This document shows positions 1-5,834 of a stretch of DNA of 9,180 bases, piece by piece. Numbering within the stretch: the stretch's first letter is position 1; each line of letters opens with the position of its first letter. Source of the DNA: Acidimicrobiia bacterium (GTDB taxonomy: Bacteria; Actinomycetota; Acidimicrobiia; IMCC26256; PALSA-555); contig JAFMJM010000085.1 in the NCBI GenBank assembly GCA_017853455.1, positions 1 to 9,180 on the forward strand, given 5' to 3'. Under the pieces are notes generated by a model. The model searched no databases and was not told the origin of the DNA. It saw only the letters and a list, made by a program, of their open reading frames with translations. The translations under genes and the position numbers were made by a program.

Positions 1-323
1 GCCGCCACGAGCGCCCGGGCCGTCGCCAGCGTGTCGGACCCGGCGAACGCCGGATCGGTCACCAGCACACCCTCGGCACCCACACCACGATCGAGCGCCC
101 AGGCGACGGCTTCGCGCAGGACGTCCTCGGCCGCGGGTGGCCCCAGCGTGACGAACGTGCAGTCGTGACCACCGGCCGCGGCCAGCGCCACGGCCTGGGC
201 GACCGCCCGGCGGCAGTACGGGTTCATCTCGAGTGCACGGCCCTCGCGGACGAGCCGACCGTCGGGTCCGAGCTCCATCTCCTCGAAGGCCGGGATCTGC
301 TTGATCAGCGCTGCGATGCGCAT
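1..323 (-). CDS. Electron transfer flavoprotein beta subunit-like (EtfB/FixA family), N-terminal part, cut by window edge
   Basis: The first 107 codons of a leftward gene are present, and the rest lies beyond position 1. The protein starts MRIAALIKQIPAFEEM, the usual opening beta strand of the EtfB/FixA fold. It continues with a variant EMNPYCRRAVAQA, where ordinary EtfB has MNP followed by acidic residues, then TLGPPAAEDVLREAVAW and TDPAFAGSDTLATARAL, which match the nucleotide-binding fold and the conserved GSD-TxATA segment. Family role: an ETF beta subunit binds AMP and, with EtfA, carries electrons from acyl-CoA or other dehydrogenases to the quinone pool. The MNPYCRR form resembles the variant seen near mycofactocin genes in actinobacteria; this is from memory and unproven here. 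The ATG at 323 is preceded only by a weak G-rich stretch, but homology begins right there. The partner EtfA would be expected just outside the window. The fold call is firm; the subfamily is tentative. Confidence 0.8.
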   Translation of the reverse strand, partial: MRIAALIKQIPAFEEMELGPDGRLVREGRALEMNPYCRRAVAQAVALAAAGGHDCTFVTLGPPAAEDVLREAVAWALDRGVGAEGVLVTDPAFAGSDTLATARALVA

Positions 324-350
324 GTGGTCGGACCCCCGCGTCGGGCGCGA

Positions 351-356
351 ACCCTA
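351..356 (-). promoter_or_regulatory. Possible -10 element (TAGGGT) for the ETF-like gene
   Basis: Read leftward, TAGGGT fits the actinobacterial TANNNT -10 pattern and ends 27 bases before the ATG at 323. Transcription would start roughly 20 bases upstream of the ATG. No convincing -35 hexamer lies 16-18 bases further upstream, so this is only a candidate. If real, it would let the ETF-like gene be expressed independently of the haem-protein gene. Confidence 0.22.
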
Positions 357-378
357 ACGCGGCCGATGCCGGTCGTCC

Positions 379-394
379 GGCGCCGCACCGCGCC
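379..394 (-). terminator. Small GC hairpin just after the haem-protein gene
   Basis: GGCGC and GCGCC arms (5 bp) flank a 6-base loop, beginning 12 bases past the TGA of the leftward haem-protein gene. There is no T run after it, so it is not a classical intrinsic terminator. In this GC-rich DNA a 5-bp GC hairpin can arise by chance. Confidence 0.22.
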
Positions 395-405
395 GACCGG
401 ATGGA

Positions 406-1080
406 TCAGCCGCCGTGGCCGATGCCCGGCGTCTGCTCGAGCCCGGCGATGACGGTCGCCACCTGCTGCTTGGTGAGCTTCGCCTCGGGGTGCATGCCGA
501 AGGCGGTGAAGTAGCCGGGCGGCATCGAGCCGTTGCGGATCACCTCGATGACGTCGTCGAAGCCGCGCTTGTTCGTGGCGAACTCGGAGAAGTTGAGCTT
601 CCCGCGGCCCTCGTCGATGTGGTGCTGGACGGTCCAGGAGATCGGCGCGATCGAGGCGTACGTCGGGTACTTCGTGTTGTCGGAATGGCAGTCGTAGCAG
701 GCTGCGACGATGATGTCTCGAGTGGCGGTGTTGGCCCACTGCGGCTCGCCCGTGGGCGTGGGATTGGTGTGGTTCCGGCCGTAGGGGATCGCCTGGATCA
801 CGACCATCACGACCACGGCCGCCACCGCCGCGCTCACCACGGCCATCACCCCGACCCGCGTCCCGGACGCGTCGTCGGCCCGCCGCCGCCACCAGCGGTG
901 GAGGCCCCAGGCCACCGCGGCGACCAGGACGGGGAGGCCCACGATCGCCGGGGCGAACATGTCGATCATCAGGCTGAACACCAGCCAGAGCAGCCCACCG
1001 AGCACGAACAGGCCGGTCGCCACCTTGTGCGCCAGCACGGCGGCCCACACCGAGCCGATCATCCGCTTCAACCGATCCAC
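406..1080 (-). CDS. Membrane-anchored c-type haem-binding domain protein
   Basis: A 224-residue protein with three predicted transmembrane helices (about residues 21-39, 42-60 and 77-98), then a soluble domain carrying one CYDCH haem c motif at 128-132. The CxxCH motif followed by SDNTKYP, a TVQHHIDEGR segment, LNFSEF and a later MPPGYF (M186, a plausible distal haem ligand) matches the small haem-binding domain family usually called Haem_bd. Positive charges (RLKR at 3-6, HRWWRRR at 61-67) put the N-terminus and the loop after helix 2 in the cytoplasm. The haem domain is then outside the membrane, as cytochrome c maturation requires. Likely role: electron transfer at the membrane, partner unknown. 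The GTG start is chosen because GGGAGG lies 5 bases upstream; an internal ATG at codon 7 lacks such a site. The two extra N-terminal helices are unusual, since I would expect a single anchor. It is separated by 159 bases from the gene upstream. Confidence 0.82.
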   Translation of the reverse strand: MDRLKRMIGSVWAAVLAHKVATGLFVLGGLLWLVFSLMIDMFAPAIVGLPVLVAAVAWGLHRWWRRRADDASGTRVGVMAVVSAAVAAVVVMVVIQAIPYGRNHTNPTPTGEPQWANTATRDIIVAACYDCHSDNTKYPTYASIAPISWTVQHHIDEGRGKLNFSEFATNKRGFDDVIEVIRNGSMPPGYFTAFGMHPEAKLTKQQVATVIAGLEQTPGIGHGG

Positions 1081-1085
1081 GTCGT

Positions 1086-1091
1086 CCTCCC
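1086..1091 (-). promoter_or_regulatory. Ribosome binding site deciding the GTG start of the haem protein
   Basis: GGGAGG, read leftward, sits 5 bases before the GTG at 1080. It favours this start over the in-frame ATG six codons later. Confidence 0.6.
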
Positions 1092-1188
1092 GAACGGGCG
1101 CCCCGGGGGGAGAGCGCCGCAGCCGTCGACCGTACCGACGGTCGTGGCTCCATCGGCAGCGCAGGCCGCGATCCTTACGAAGTCCTCG

Positions 1189-1200
1189 CGGAGCGCTCCG
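1189..1200. repeat. Perfect 12-bp palindrome CGGAGCGCTCCG
   Basis: This self-complementary 12-mer lies in the 159-base space between the reductase stop and the haem-protein start, one base away from a second inverted repeat. It could be a regulator site for the haem-protein gene or part of a termination structure. No regulator gene lies nearby to support a choice. Confidence 0.35.
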
Positions 1201-1201
1201 A

Positions 1202-1217
1202 CCGGTGGCACCACCGG
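1202..1217 (-). terminator. Inverted repeat downstream of the reductase gene, possible terminator
   Basis: CCGGTGG and CCACCGG arms (7 bp, 2-base centre) lie 22 bases past the TGA of the leftward reductase gene. On the leftward transcript the stem can extend by a G-U and a G-C pair. There is no U tract, so it would have to act as a GC-rich, U-less actinobacterial terminator or as an mRNA 3'-end stabiliser. Its position at the end of the aquaporin-to-reductase gene run supports the reading moderately. Confidence 0.35.
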
Positions 1218-1239
1218 CCCGGCCGTGGGCTCCGGCCCG

Positions 1240-2310
1240 TCAGCGCAGCGCGTGGCGGGGCAGGGTGAGCGGCAGGTCGAGGGACGACACCAGGCCCGGC
1301 GGGGCGGCCACCACGAAGGGAATGGCGTTGACGATCCGTGACGTCGTGGCCACCATCCCGACGTCCTGGGCGGTCTCGCCGGTGCCGACGGCCATCTCGC
1401 AGGAGATGTCGGGGTCGCCTTCGATCAGGATCCGGTAGACGCCGTCGCGCTCCGCCGTCGGCCAATCGGGAGCGAGATCGGGCGCCATCCGGTTGATGTG
1501 CTCGATCACGATGGCGTCGCGCCCGTCGACCACGCCGATGGTCTCCATCCGGATCGCCCCGACCGTGCCGGCCTCGATCACGCCGCTCGCCACCTGGAGG
1601 GTGCGGTCGGTGACCCGCCGCTCGTAGGTCTCACGGATGCCGTCGAGGGTGACGCCGAGTCCGTGGGCGACCATCCGCACCGGTGGCTCCCACGCGACCC
1701 GCTGTGCGCCTTCGAGCGACATCAGCGGCGTGTGGTCGAGCGGCTGACCGAAGCCGAACACCTCGAACATCATGAAGGTGACCGGATAGCGGTCGTAGCA
1801 GAACAGCTCCTGGGTGCGGATCGAGCGGATCGTCGCCGACTGCGTGGCGAGGGTGAGCACCAGCTGGTCGCCGGCGAACCCCGGCTCGATCCCCGACGCG
1901 TAGAGCGACGCTCCCCCGGCAGCGGCGGCACGCGCCAGGCGCTCGCGGGCGCCGTCGGGGTAGGCGGGCGGGAACACGAGCCCGGGCGACGACACGGTCA
2001 CGACGTTGCAGCCGCGGGCCAGCATCTCCTCGTAGTCGGGCACGGCCGCGGCGTCGCGTTCGGGGCCACTGGCCGCGTAGCAGATGCAGTCGGGCGCGAG
2101 GTCGAGCAGCGCCGCCCGGTCGGTGGTGGCCGCGATGCCGATCGGGCCGATCCCCGCGAGCTCGCCGGCGTCGCGGCCGTCCTTCTCGGGGCTGTGCACC
2201 CACACGCCGACCAGCTCGAGGTCGGGCCGTTCGTGGATGGCCCGGATCGCGAGGGTCCCGACCCAGCCGGTGGACCAGACCACCACCCGCAACGGACGCT
2301 CGGCGGTCAC
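1240..2310 (-). CDS. NAD(P)H-dependent amine dehydrogenase-like / dihydrodipicolinate reductase-fold oxidoreductase
   Basis: A 356-residue protein beginning with a Rossmann nucleotide-binding fold: strand LRVVVWSTG then WVG at 16-18, the degenerate glycine motif of this family. The C-terminal half carries ASGIEPGFAGDQL (138-150) and the closing segment TSRIVNAIPFVVAAPPGL (323-340), hallmarks of the actinobacterial proteins often labelled dihydrodipicolinate reductase, and now grouped with native amine dehydrogenases and 2,4-diaminopentanoate dehydrogenase. Those family members reversibly convert amines to ketones with NAD(P)H, but most are uncharacterised, so the substrate is unknown. It is unlikely to be true lysine-pathway DapB: it is much longer and lacks the usual DapB motifs. 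The GTG start at 2310 has GGAGG 7 bases upstream and overlaps the TGA of the molybdopterin gene as GTGA, indicating translational coupling. A longer in-frame reading upstream is only open frame across the neighbouring gene. Confidence 0.85.
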   Translation of the reverse strand: MTAERPLRVVVWSTGWVGTLAIRAIHERPDLELVGVWVHSPEKDGRDAGELAGIGPIGIAATTDRAALLDLAPDCICYAASGPERDAAAVPDYEEMLARGCNVVTVSSPGLVFPPAYPDGARERLARAAAAGGASLYASGIEPGFAGDQLVLTLATQSATIRSIRTQELFCYDRYPVTFMMFEVFGFGQPLDHTPLMSLEGAQRVAWEPPVRMVAHGLGVTLDGIRETYERRVTDRTLQVASGVIEAGTVGAIRMETIGVVDGRDAIVIEHINRMAPDLAPDWPTAERDGVYRILIEGDPDISCEMAVGTGETAQDVGMVATTSRIVNAIPFVVAAPPGLVSSLDLPLTLPRHALR

Positions 2311-4619
2311 CTCGCCGCCTCCGGAGCCGCCGAGATCGCCACGGGAATGCCGACCAGCACGGACGTACCCGAGAGCGGGTCGAGCGGGGCGGCGTCGGTG
2401 AGGAGGTTGACGTTGACCCCCGCGTGGGCCGCCGCCACCGCCTGGCGGGTCCCCGTGAGCCCGTGGCCCCACCCGTGCGGGACGCTCACCACGCCGGGAC
2501 GCACCCGGTCGGTGACCTGCACCGGCACCTCGATCACCCCGGTCGGGTTGGCGACGCGGGCGAGCGCGCCATCGACGACTCCGTACCGAATCGCGTCGTC
2601 GGGGTGCACGTGGAGCGTGCAGCGCGGGCGTCCCTTCACGAGCACCTCCACGTTGTGCATCCACGAGTTGTTCGAGCGCAGGTCGCGGCGACCGACGAGA
2701 AGGAGCGGGTGCTCCGGGTCGACGGCCCGCGTCGTGAGCGTCGGCACCAGACGGTCGCGCACGTCGGCGACGATCTCGTCGCGGAGGAGCTCGACGTTGC
2801 CGCTCTCGGTCCGGAGCACGTCGGGCAGACGCGGCTGCAGCGGGCCGAGGTCGACGCCGTGCGGATTGCGCTCGAGCTCGTCGAGGGAGAGCGCCGGGAC
2901 GACCCGGGTGCCGTCGTCGGTCGGGACCTCGACCGTCGCGCGCGCGCCGAAGTGGTCGCCGTACGGGCCGGACCGCAGGTGCAGGTCGAGCACGCGTGCA
3001 GCGCCCCGCCGCCCGGCCAGGTGCGCCAGGACGTCGTCGCGGTCGCGGCCGGCCAACGGTCCGCTGCTGCGGCCGACCACCGCGTCGACCAACGTGACGA
3101 GGTACGCGTCGTCGAGGGCGTCGACGTCGACGTCGGTCCCTTGCCCGGACACGATCGCCGCCAGACGGAGCAGGATCTCGGCGTCGTCGACCACGTCGGG
3201 GTCGTCGACCGTCGGGGGTGACCAGTTCGCGACGTTGCGCACCGCGAGCTGCAGCAACGTGAGGTCGTAGTGGCCGCGGGCGAGCAGCGGTGGCGACGGG
3301 AGGATCACGTCGGCGTGGCGGCTCGTCTCGTCGAGGTAGATGTCGACCGCGACCATGAAGTCGAGGTCGTCGAGCGCCCGTTCCAGCGTCGCACCGTCGG
3401 GCGTGGAGACGACCGGGTTGCCCGCCACCGTCACCAGGGCCCGGATGCGACCCGGCCCCGGGGTGACGATCTCCTCGGCCAGCGCCGACACGGGTATCTC
3501 ACCCTGGACCTCGGGGGCGCCGCGGACGCGCGAGTGGCGGCGCCCGGTGCGGTAGCCCCGACCGCCCCGCCGACCACCGGGCGGGGTCGACGAGCCAGCC
3601 GCAGCCGTGGTGAACATGGCGCCCCCGGGCCGGTCGAGCGAGCCCGTGCACAGGTTGACCACGTCGATCGCCCACGTGGCGAGGGTGCCGAACTCCTGCA
3701 CGCACGTGCCGATGCGGCCGTAGACCACCGAACGCGGGGTGGCGGCGAGGTCACGGGCGAGCTCGACGACGTCGGTCGACTCGAGGCCGCACACCGCGGC
3801 CACGACGTCGGGAGTGAATGGATCGACCAGCTCGCCGAGCGCCGCCAGCTCGGCCGGATCGACGAACGGCGCCGCTGCCCCGAGGTCGACGAGGCCCTCG
3901 GCGAACAGCACCCGGACCACCCCGAGCAGCAGGTGGGCATCGGTTCCGGGCAGGAGCGCCAGGTGCTGGTCGGCGTGGTCCGCCGTGCGGGTGCGGCGCG
4001 GGTCGACGACCACCACCCGACCACCCCGTGCGCGGATCCGCTCGATGCGGCCGGGGAAGTCGGGCGCCGTGCACATCGACCCGTTGGACTCGAGCGGGTT
4101 CGCGCCCATGATCACCAGCAGGTCGGTGCGGTCGAGGTCGGGCACGGGCACGGTCATCGGGCCGCCGTAGAGGTAGCCGCTGGCCACGTGGCGCGGCATC
4201 TGGTCGACAGTGCTGGCGGTGAACAGCTGGGGCGTGCCCAGCGCCTGCAGGAACACCCGCCCGTAGGTGAGCAGCGAGAGCGTGTGGACGTTCGGATTGC
4301 CGAGGTAGACGCCCACGGCCTCGCGCCCGTGCGCGTCGATCACGGCTCCGAGGCCGGCCGCGACCCGCTCCCAGGCTTCGGGCCACGACACCTCCCGCCA
4401 GCCGTCGCCGTCGCGTACCAACGGCGCGTGCAGCCGATCGGGGTCGTGCTCGAGTCGGCCGAGCGCCGCCCCCTTCGGGCAGAGGAACCCGGCGGAGAAC
4501 ACGTCGTCGCGGTCACCGCGCACCAGCGTGATCTGGTCGGTGGCGTCGAGGTGCACCTCGAGCCCACACCCCGCCTCGCAGAGCGGACACGTGCGGTGGA
4601 CGACCCGGTCGGCGGTCAC
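2307..4619 (-). CDS. Molybdopterin oxidoreductase (DMSO reductase family) with one [4Fe-4S] cluster site
   Basis: A 770-residue single-chain enzyme. The N-terminal iron-sulfur site is C11, C14, C18 and C47 (CPLCEAGC and CPKG), with K49 the usual cluster-to-pterin lysine. The catalytic core follows: MGANPLESNG (171-180), VVVDPRRTRTADHAD (203-217), LLPGTDAHLLLG (222-233), AGNPVVSTP (399-407) and SRHADVILP (433-441). The C-terminal cofactor-binding domain has SNNSWMHN (649-656), LHVHPDDA (669-676) and VSVPHGWGHG (711-720). It resembles formate dehydrogenase/nitrate reductase-like proteins, but residues 48-182 contain no cysteine and no in-frame TGA, so the Mo ligand cannot be Cys or Sec; the matching stretch is STVDQMPRHVASG. 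There is no twin-arginine signal, so it is probably cytoplasmic. An Arg/Gly-rich loop lies at 348-367. The GTG start is supported by the CPLC motif ten residues in; no good ribosome site precedes it. No electron-transfer subunit is adjacent. Substrate unknown. Confidence 0.9.
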   Translation of the reverse strand: MTADRVVHRTCPLCEAGCGLEVHLDATDQITLVRGDRDDVFSAGFLCPKGAALGRLEHDPDRLHAPLVRDGDGWREVSWPEAWERVAAGLGAVIDAHGREAVGVYLGNPNVHTLSLLTYGRVFLQALGTPQLFTASTVDQMPRHVASGYLYGGPMTVPVPDLDRTDLLVIMGANPLESNGSMCTAPDFPGRIERIRARGGRVVVVDPRRTRTADHADQHLALLPGTDAHLLLGVVRVLFAEGLVDLGAAAPFVDPAELAALGELVDPFTPDVVAAVCGLESTDVVELARDLAATPRSVVYGRIGTCVQEFGTLATWAIDVVNLCTGSLDRPGGAMFTTAAAGSSTPPGGRRGGRGYRTGRRHSRVRGAPEVQGEIPVSALAEEIVTPGPGRIRALVTVAGNPVVSTPDGATLERALDDLDFMVAVDIYLDETSRHADVILPSPPLLARGHYDLTLLQLAVRNVANWSPPTVDDPDVVDDAEILLRLAAIVSGQGTDVDVDALDDAYLVTLVDAVVGRSSGPLAGRDRDDVLAHLAGRRGAARVLDLHLRSGPYGDHFGARATVEVPTDDGTRVVPALSLDELERNPHGVDLGPLQPRLPDVLRTESGNVELLRDEIVADVRDRLVPTLTTRAVDPEHPLLLVGRRDLRSNNSWMHNVEVLVKGRPRCTLHVHPDDAIRYGVVDGALARVANPTGVIEVPVQVTDRVRPGVVSVPHGWGHGLTGTRQAVAAAHAGVNVNLLTDAAPLDPLSGTSVLVGIPVAISAAPEAAR
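2318..2322 (-). promoter_or_regulatory. Internal ribosome binding site for the reductase gene
   Basis: GGAGG, read leftward, lies inside the last codons of the molybdopterin gene, 7 bases before the overlapping GTGA stop/start. It fixes the reductase start at 2310. Confidence 0.6.
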
Positions 4620-4625
4620 CCCCGC

Positions 4626-4631
4626 ACCCTA
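4626..4631 (-). promoter_or_regulatory. Possible -10 element giving a leaderless molybdopterin transcript
   Basis: Read leftward, TAGGGT (a TANNNT -10 match) ends 6 bases before the GTG start at 4619. Transcription from it would begin at or next to the start codon. Leaderless mRNAs with this arrangement are common in actinobacteria, and the gene has no clear Shine-Dalgarno sequence. There is no recognisable -35. It lies in the 46-base space after the CopZ-like gene. Confidence 0.3.
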
Positions 4632-4665
4632 GGTCAGGTCGGTCGGCGCGCGGTCGTGACCCCGG

Positions 4666-4872
4666 TCAGTCGACGACGACGTAGCCGACCTCGTCGACGG
4701 CGGCCCGCAGGACGGCGGCGTCGACCTCGGTGCCGGCGGTGACGGCGACCCGGCCCGTGGCCAGGTCGACGGTGACCGACTCGACCCCCGGCACGGCACC
4801 CACACCGGCCTGCACGGCCCGGACGCAGTGGTCACAGGTCATGCCCTGCACGGTCAGCTCGATCACGGCCAT
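4666..4872 (-). CDS. Heavy-metal-associated (HMA) domain protein, CopZ-like copper chaperone
   Basis: A complete 68-residue single-domain protein. It opens with IELTVQGMTCDHCVRAVQ, in which MTCDHC (C13 and C16) is the canonical Cu(I)-binding loop, continues with PGVESVTVDLATGRVAV, and ends with the VDEVGY strand. This is the whole ferredoxin-like fold of Atx1/CopZ chaperones, which pass copper to P-type ATPases or regulators in the cytoplasm. The ATG at 4872 has GGAGG 5 bases upstream; the frame stays open much further upstream but without homology. No copper ATPase or copper-responsive repressor lies in the window, so its partner is elsewhere. It sits 38 bases after the aquaporin-like gene and 46 before the molybdopterin gene, probably on the same transcript as at least the former. 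The family call is firm; copper as the metal is by homology. Confidence 0.88.
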   Translation of the reverse strand: MAVIELTVQGMTCDHCVRAVQAGVGAVPGVESVTVDLATGRVAVTAGTEVDAAVLRAAVDEVGYVVVD

Positions 4873-4910
4873 GGTCACCTCCGGGACTCGGGGCGACGGT
4901 ACCGGACGGT

Positions 4911-5735
4911 TCAAGGCTTCTCCGGCCGGGCGATGTCGGGGTGGATCACGCCCTGGGCGGCGAGCGAGCCCGACCGACCGCCCCCACGTCCCCGGAGGAC
5001 GAACGCAGCGCCGACCGCCGCGATCGCACCGACCAGCGGCCCGGCCACGTAGACCCACCAGGCGGCGAAGTCGACGCCGACCAGATCGGGCGCCAAGGAG
5101 CGGGCCGGGTTCATCGACGCTCCCGAGAGCGGGCTCGCCCAGAGCCCCGCCAGGGCGATGTAGGAGCCGACCCCGATCGCACCGATGATCCCCACGTTCT
5201 GCGCGCCCGAAGCGGTCCCGAGGATCACGCTCACGAGGCCGAAGGTGAGGAGGGCCTCGAGCGCGCACGCGGCGAGCGCCGTGGTCGTCGCCGCCGGGTA
5301 CGTCGCGCCGTGGACCGCCGAGACGTCGACGATCCACTGCAGGACCAGCGCAGCCACCACCGCGCCGGCCGCCTGGGCGACGACGTAGGCCGGGACGCGC
5401 CGCCACGGGAAGTCGCCCCGGAGGGCGAAGGCGAGACTCACCGCCGGGTTGAAGTGCGCGCCCGAGACCTTGCCCATGAACATGATCATCGCCATGACCA
5501 TCGCCCCCGGAGCGATGACCGCCGCCGCCCGCGACACCGTGCCCGGGAAGGCCGTTCCGACCATCGGACCCCCGGCGGCCACCAGGACGAGGAGGAAGGT
5601 GCCCATGACCTCCGAGAACACCCGCCGCCACTCCTGACGAGGGTCGTTGAAGTCGGTCAGCCGCTCGACCAGGTCCTTCGGCAGGCCCGAGAATCCGACC
5701 GACGGCGACGAAGGGGCGGGGTCCCGTTCGGACAT
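4911..5735 (-). CDS. Aquaporin / MIP-family channel
   Basis: A 274-residue polytopic membrane protein with both half-helix signatures: SGAHFNPAVS (NPA at 96-98) and SGASMNPARS (NPA at 209-211, followed by the selectivity-filter arginine R212). Six helices can be traced at about 40-60, 68-88, 113-135, 150-171, 182-198 and 225-247. The EF-rich first helix motif RRVFSEVMGTFLLVL is typical of the family. An unusual 35-residue hydrophilic N-terminus and a polar C-terminal tail (248-274) flank the core. By ungapped comparison with E. coli AqpZ, the other filter positions fall on small residues (around P76, G197 and A206) rather than the Phe/His/Thr of a water-only pore, suggesting a wider channel; this is inference. 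The ATG at 5735 has GGAAGG about 10 bases upstream. It is the first gene of the leftward run, divergent from the desaturase. Substrate could be water, glycerol or another small neutral solute. Confidence 0.92.
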   Translation of the reverse strand: MSERDPAPSSPSVGFSGLPKDLVERLTDFNDPRQEWRRVFSEVMGTFLLVLVAAGGPMVGTAFPGTVSRAAAVIAPGAMVMAMIMFMGKVSGAHFNPAVSLAFALRGDFPWRRVPAYVVAQAAGAVVAALVLQWIVDVSAVHGATYPAATTTALAACALEALLTFGLVSVILGTASGAQNVGIIGAIGVGSYIALAGLWASPLSGASMNPARSLAPDLVGVDFAAWWVYVAGPLVGAIAAVGAAFVLRGRGGGRSGSLAAQGVIHPDIARPEKP

Positions 5736-5795
5736 CTCGACCGCACCTTCCGTACATCGCTGACCCGGGTTCGATCCGAATCCGATGATGCCAGG

Positions 5796-5809
5796 CCCCG
5801 GTCCCGGGG
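5796..5809. repeat. GC inverted repeat in the divergent promoter region
   Basis: CCCCGG and CCGGGG (6-bp arms, TC centre) lie between the aquaporin and desaturase starts. It could be an operator half of the shared control region or chance structure in GC-rich DNA. Confidence 0.25.
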
Positions 5810-5834
5810 GGTGTCGTCACCCGGGTAGCGTCAT

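Noticed and set aside
324..405. Small gene between the ETF-like and haem-protein genes
   Set aside because: The 82 bases hold no supported frame; only a weak hairpin and a -10-like hexamer are visible.
2311..2664. In-frame extension upstream of the reductase start
   Set aside because: It overlaps the C-terminal coding region of the molybdopterin gene. The Rossmann fold begins right after the GTG at 2310, which has its own GGAGG.
1498..3270. 590-codon open frame on the + strand
   Set aside because: It lies antisense to the reductase and molybdopterin genes, which have clear motifs. The translation is Arg/His/Asp-rich without family features, a by-product of GC-rich codons.
3270..4742. 490-codon open frame on the + strand
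   Set aside because: It is antisense to the molybdopterin gene. Its composition is low-complexity Arg/Val/Asp with no domain and no ribosome binding site.
5761..5785. tRNA T-arm-like sequence (GGGTTCGATCC)
   Set aside because: The flanking bases do not form a 5-bp T stem, and no acceptor, D or anticodon arm can be folded around it.
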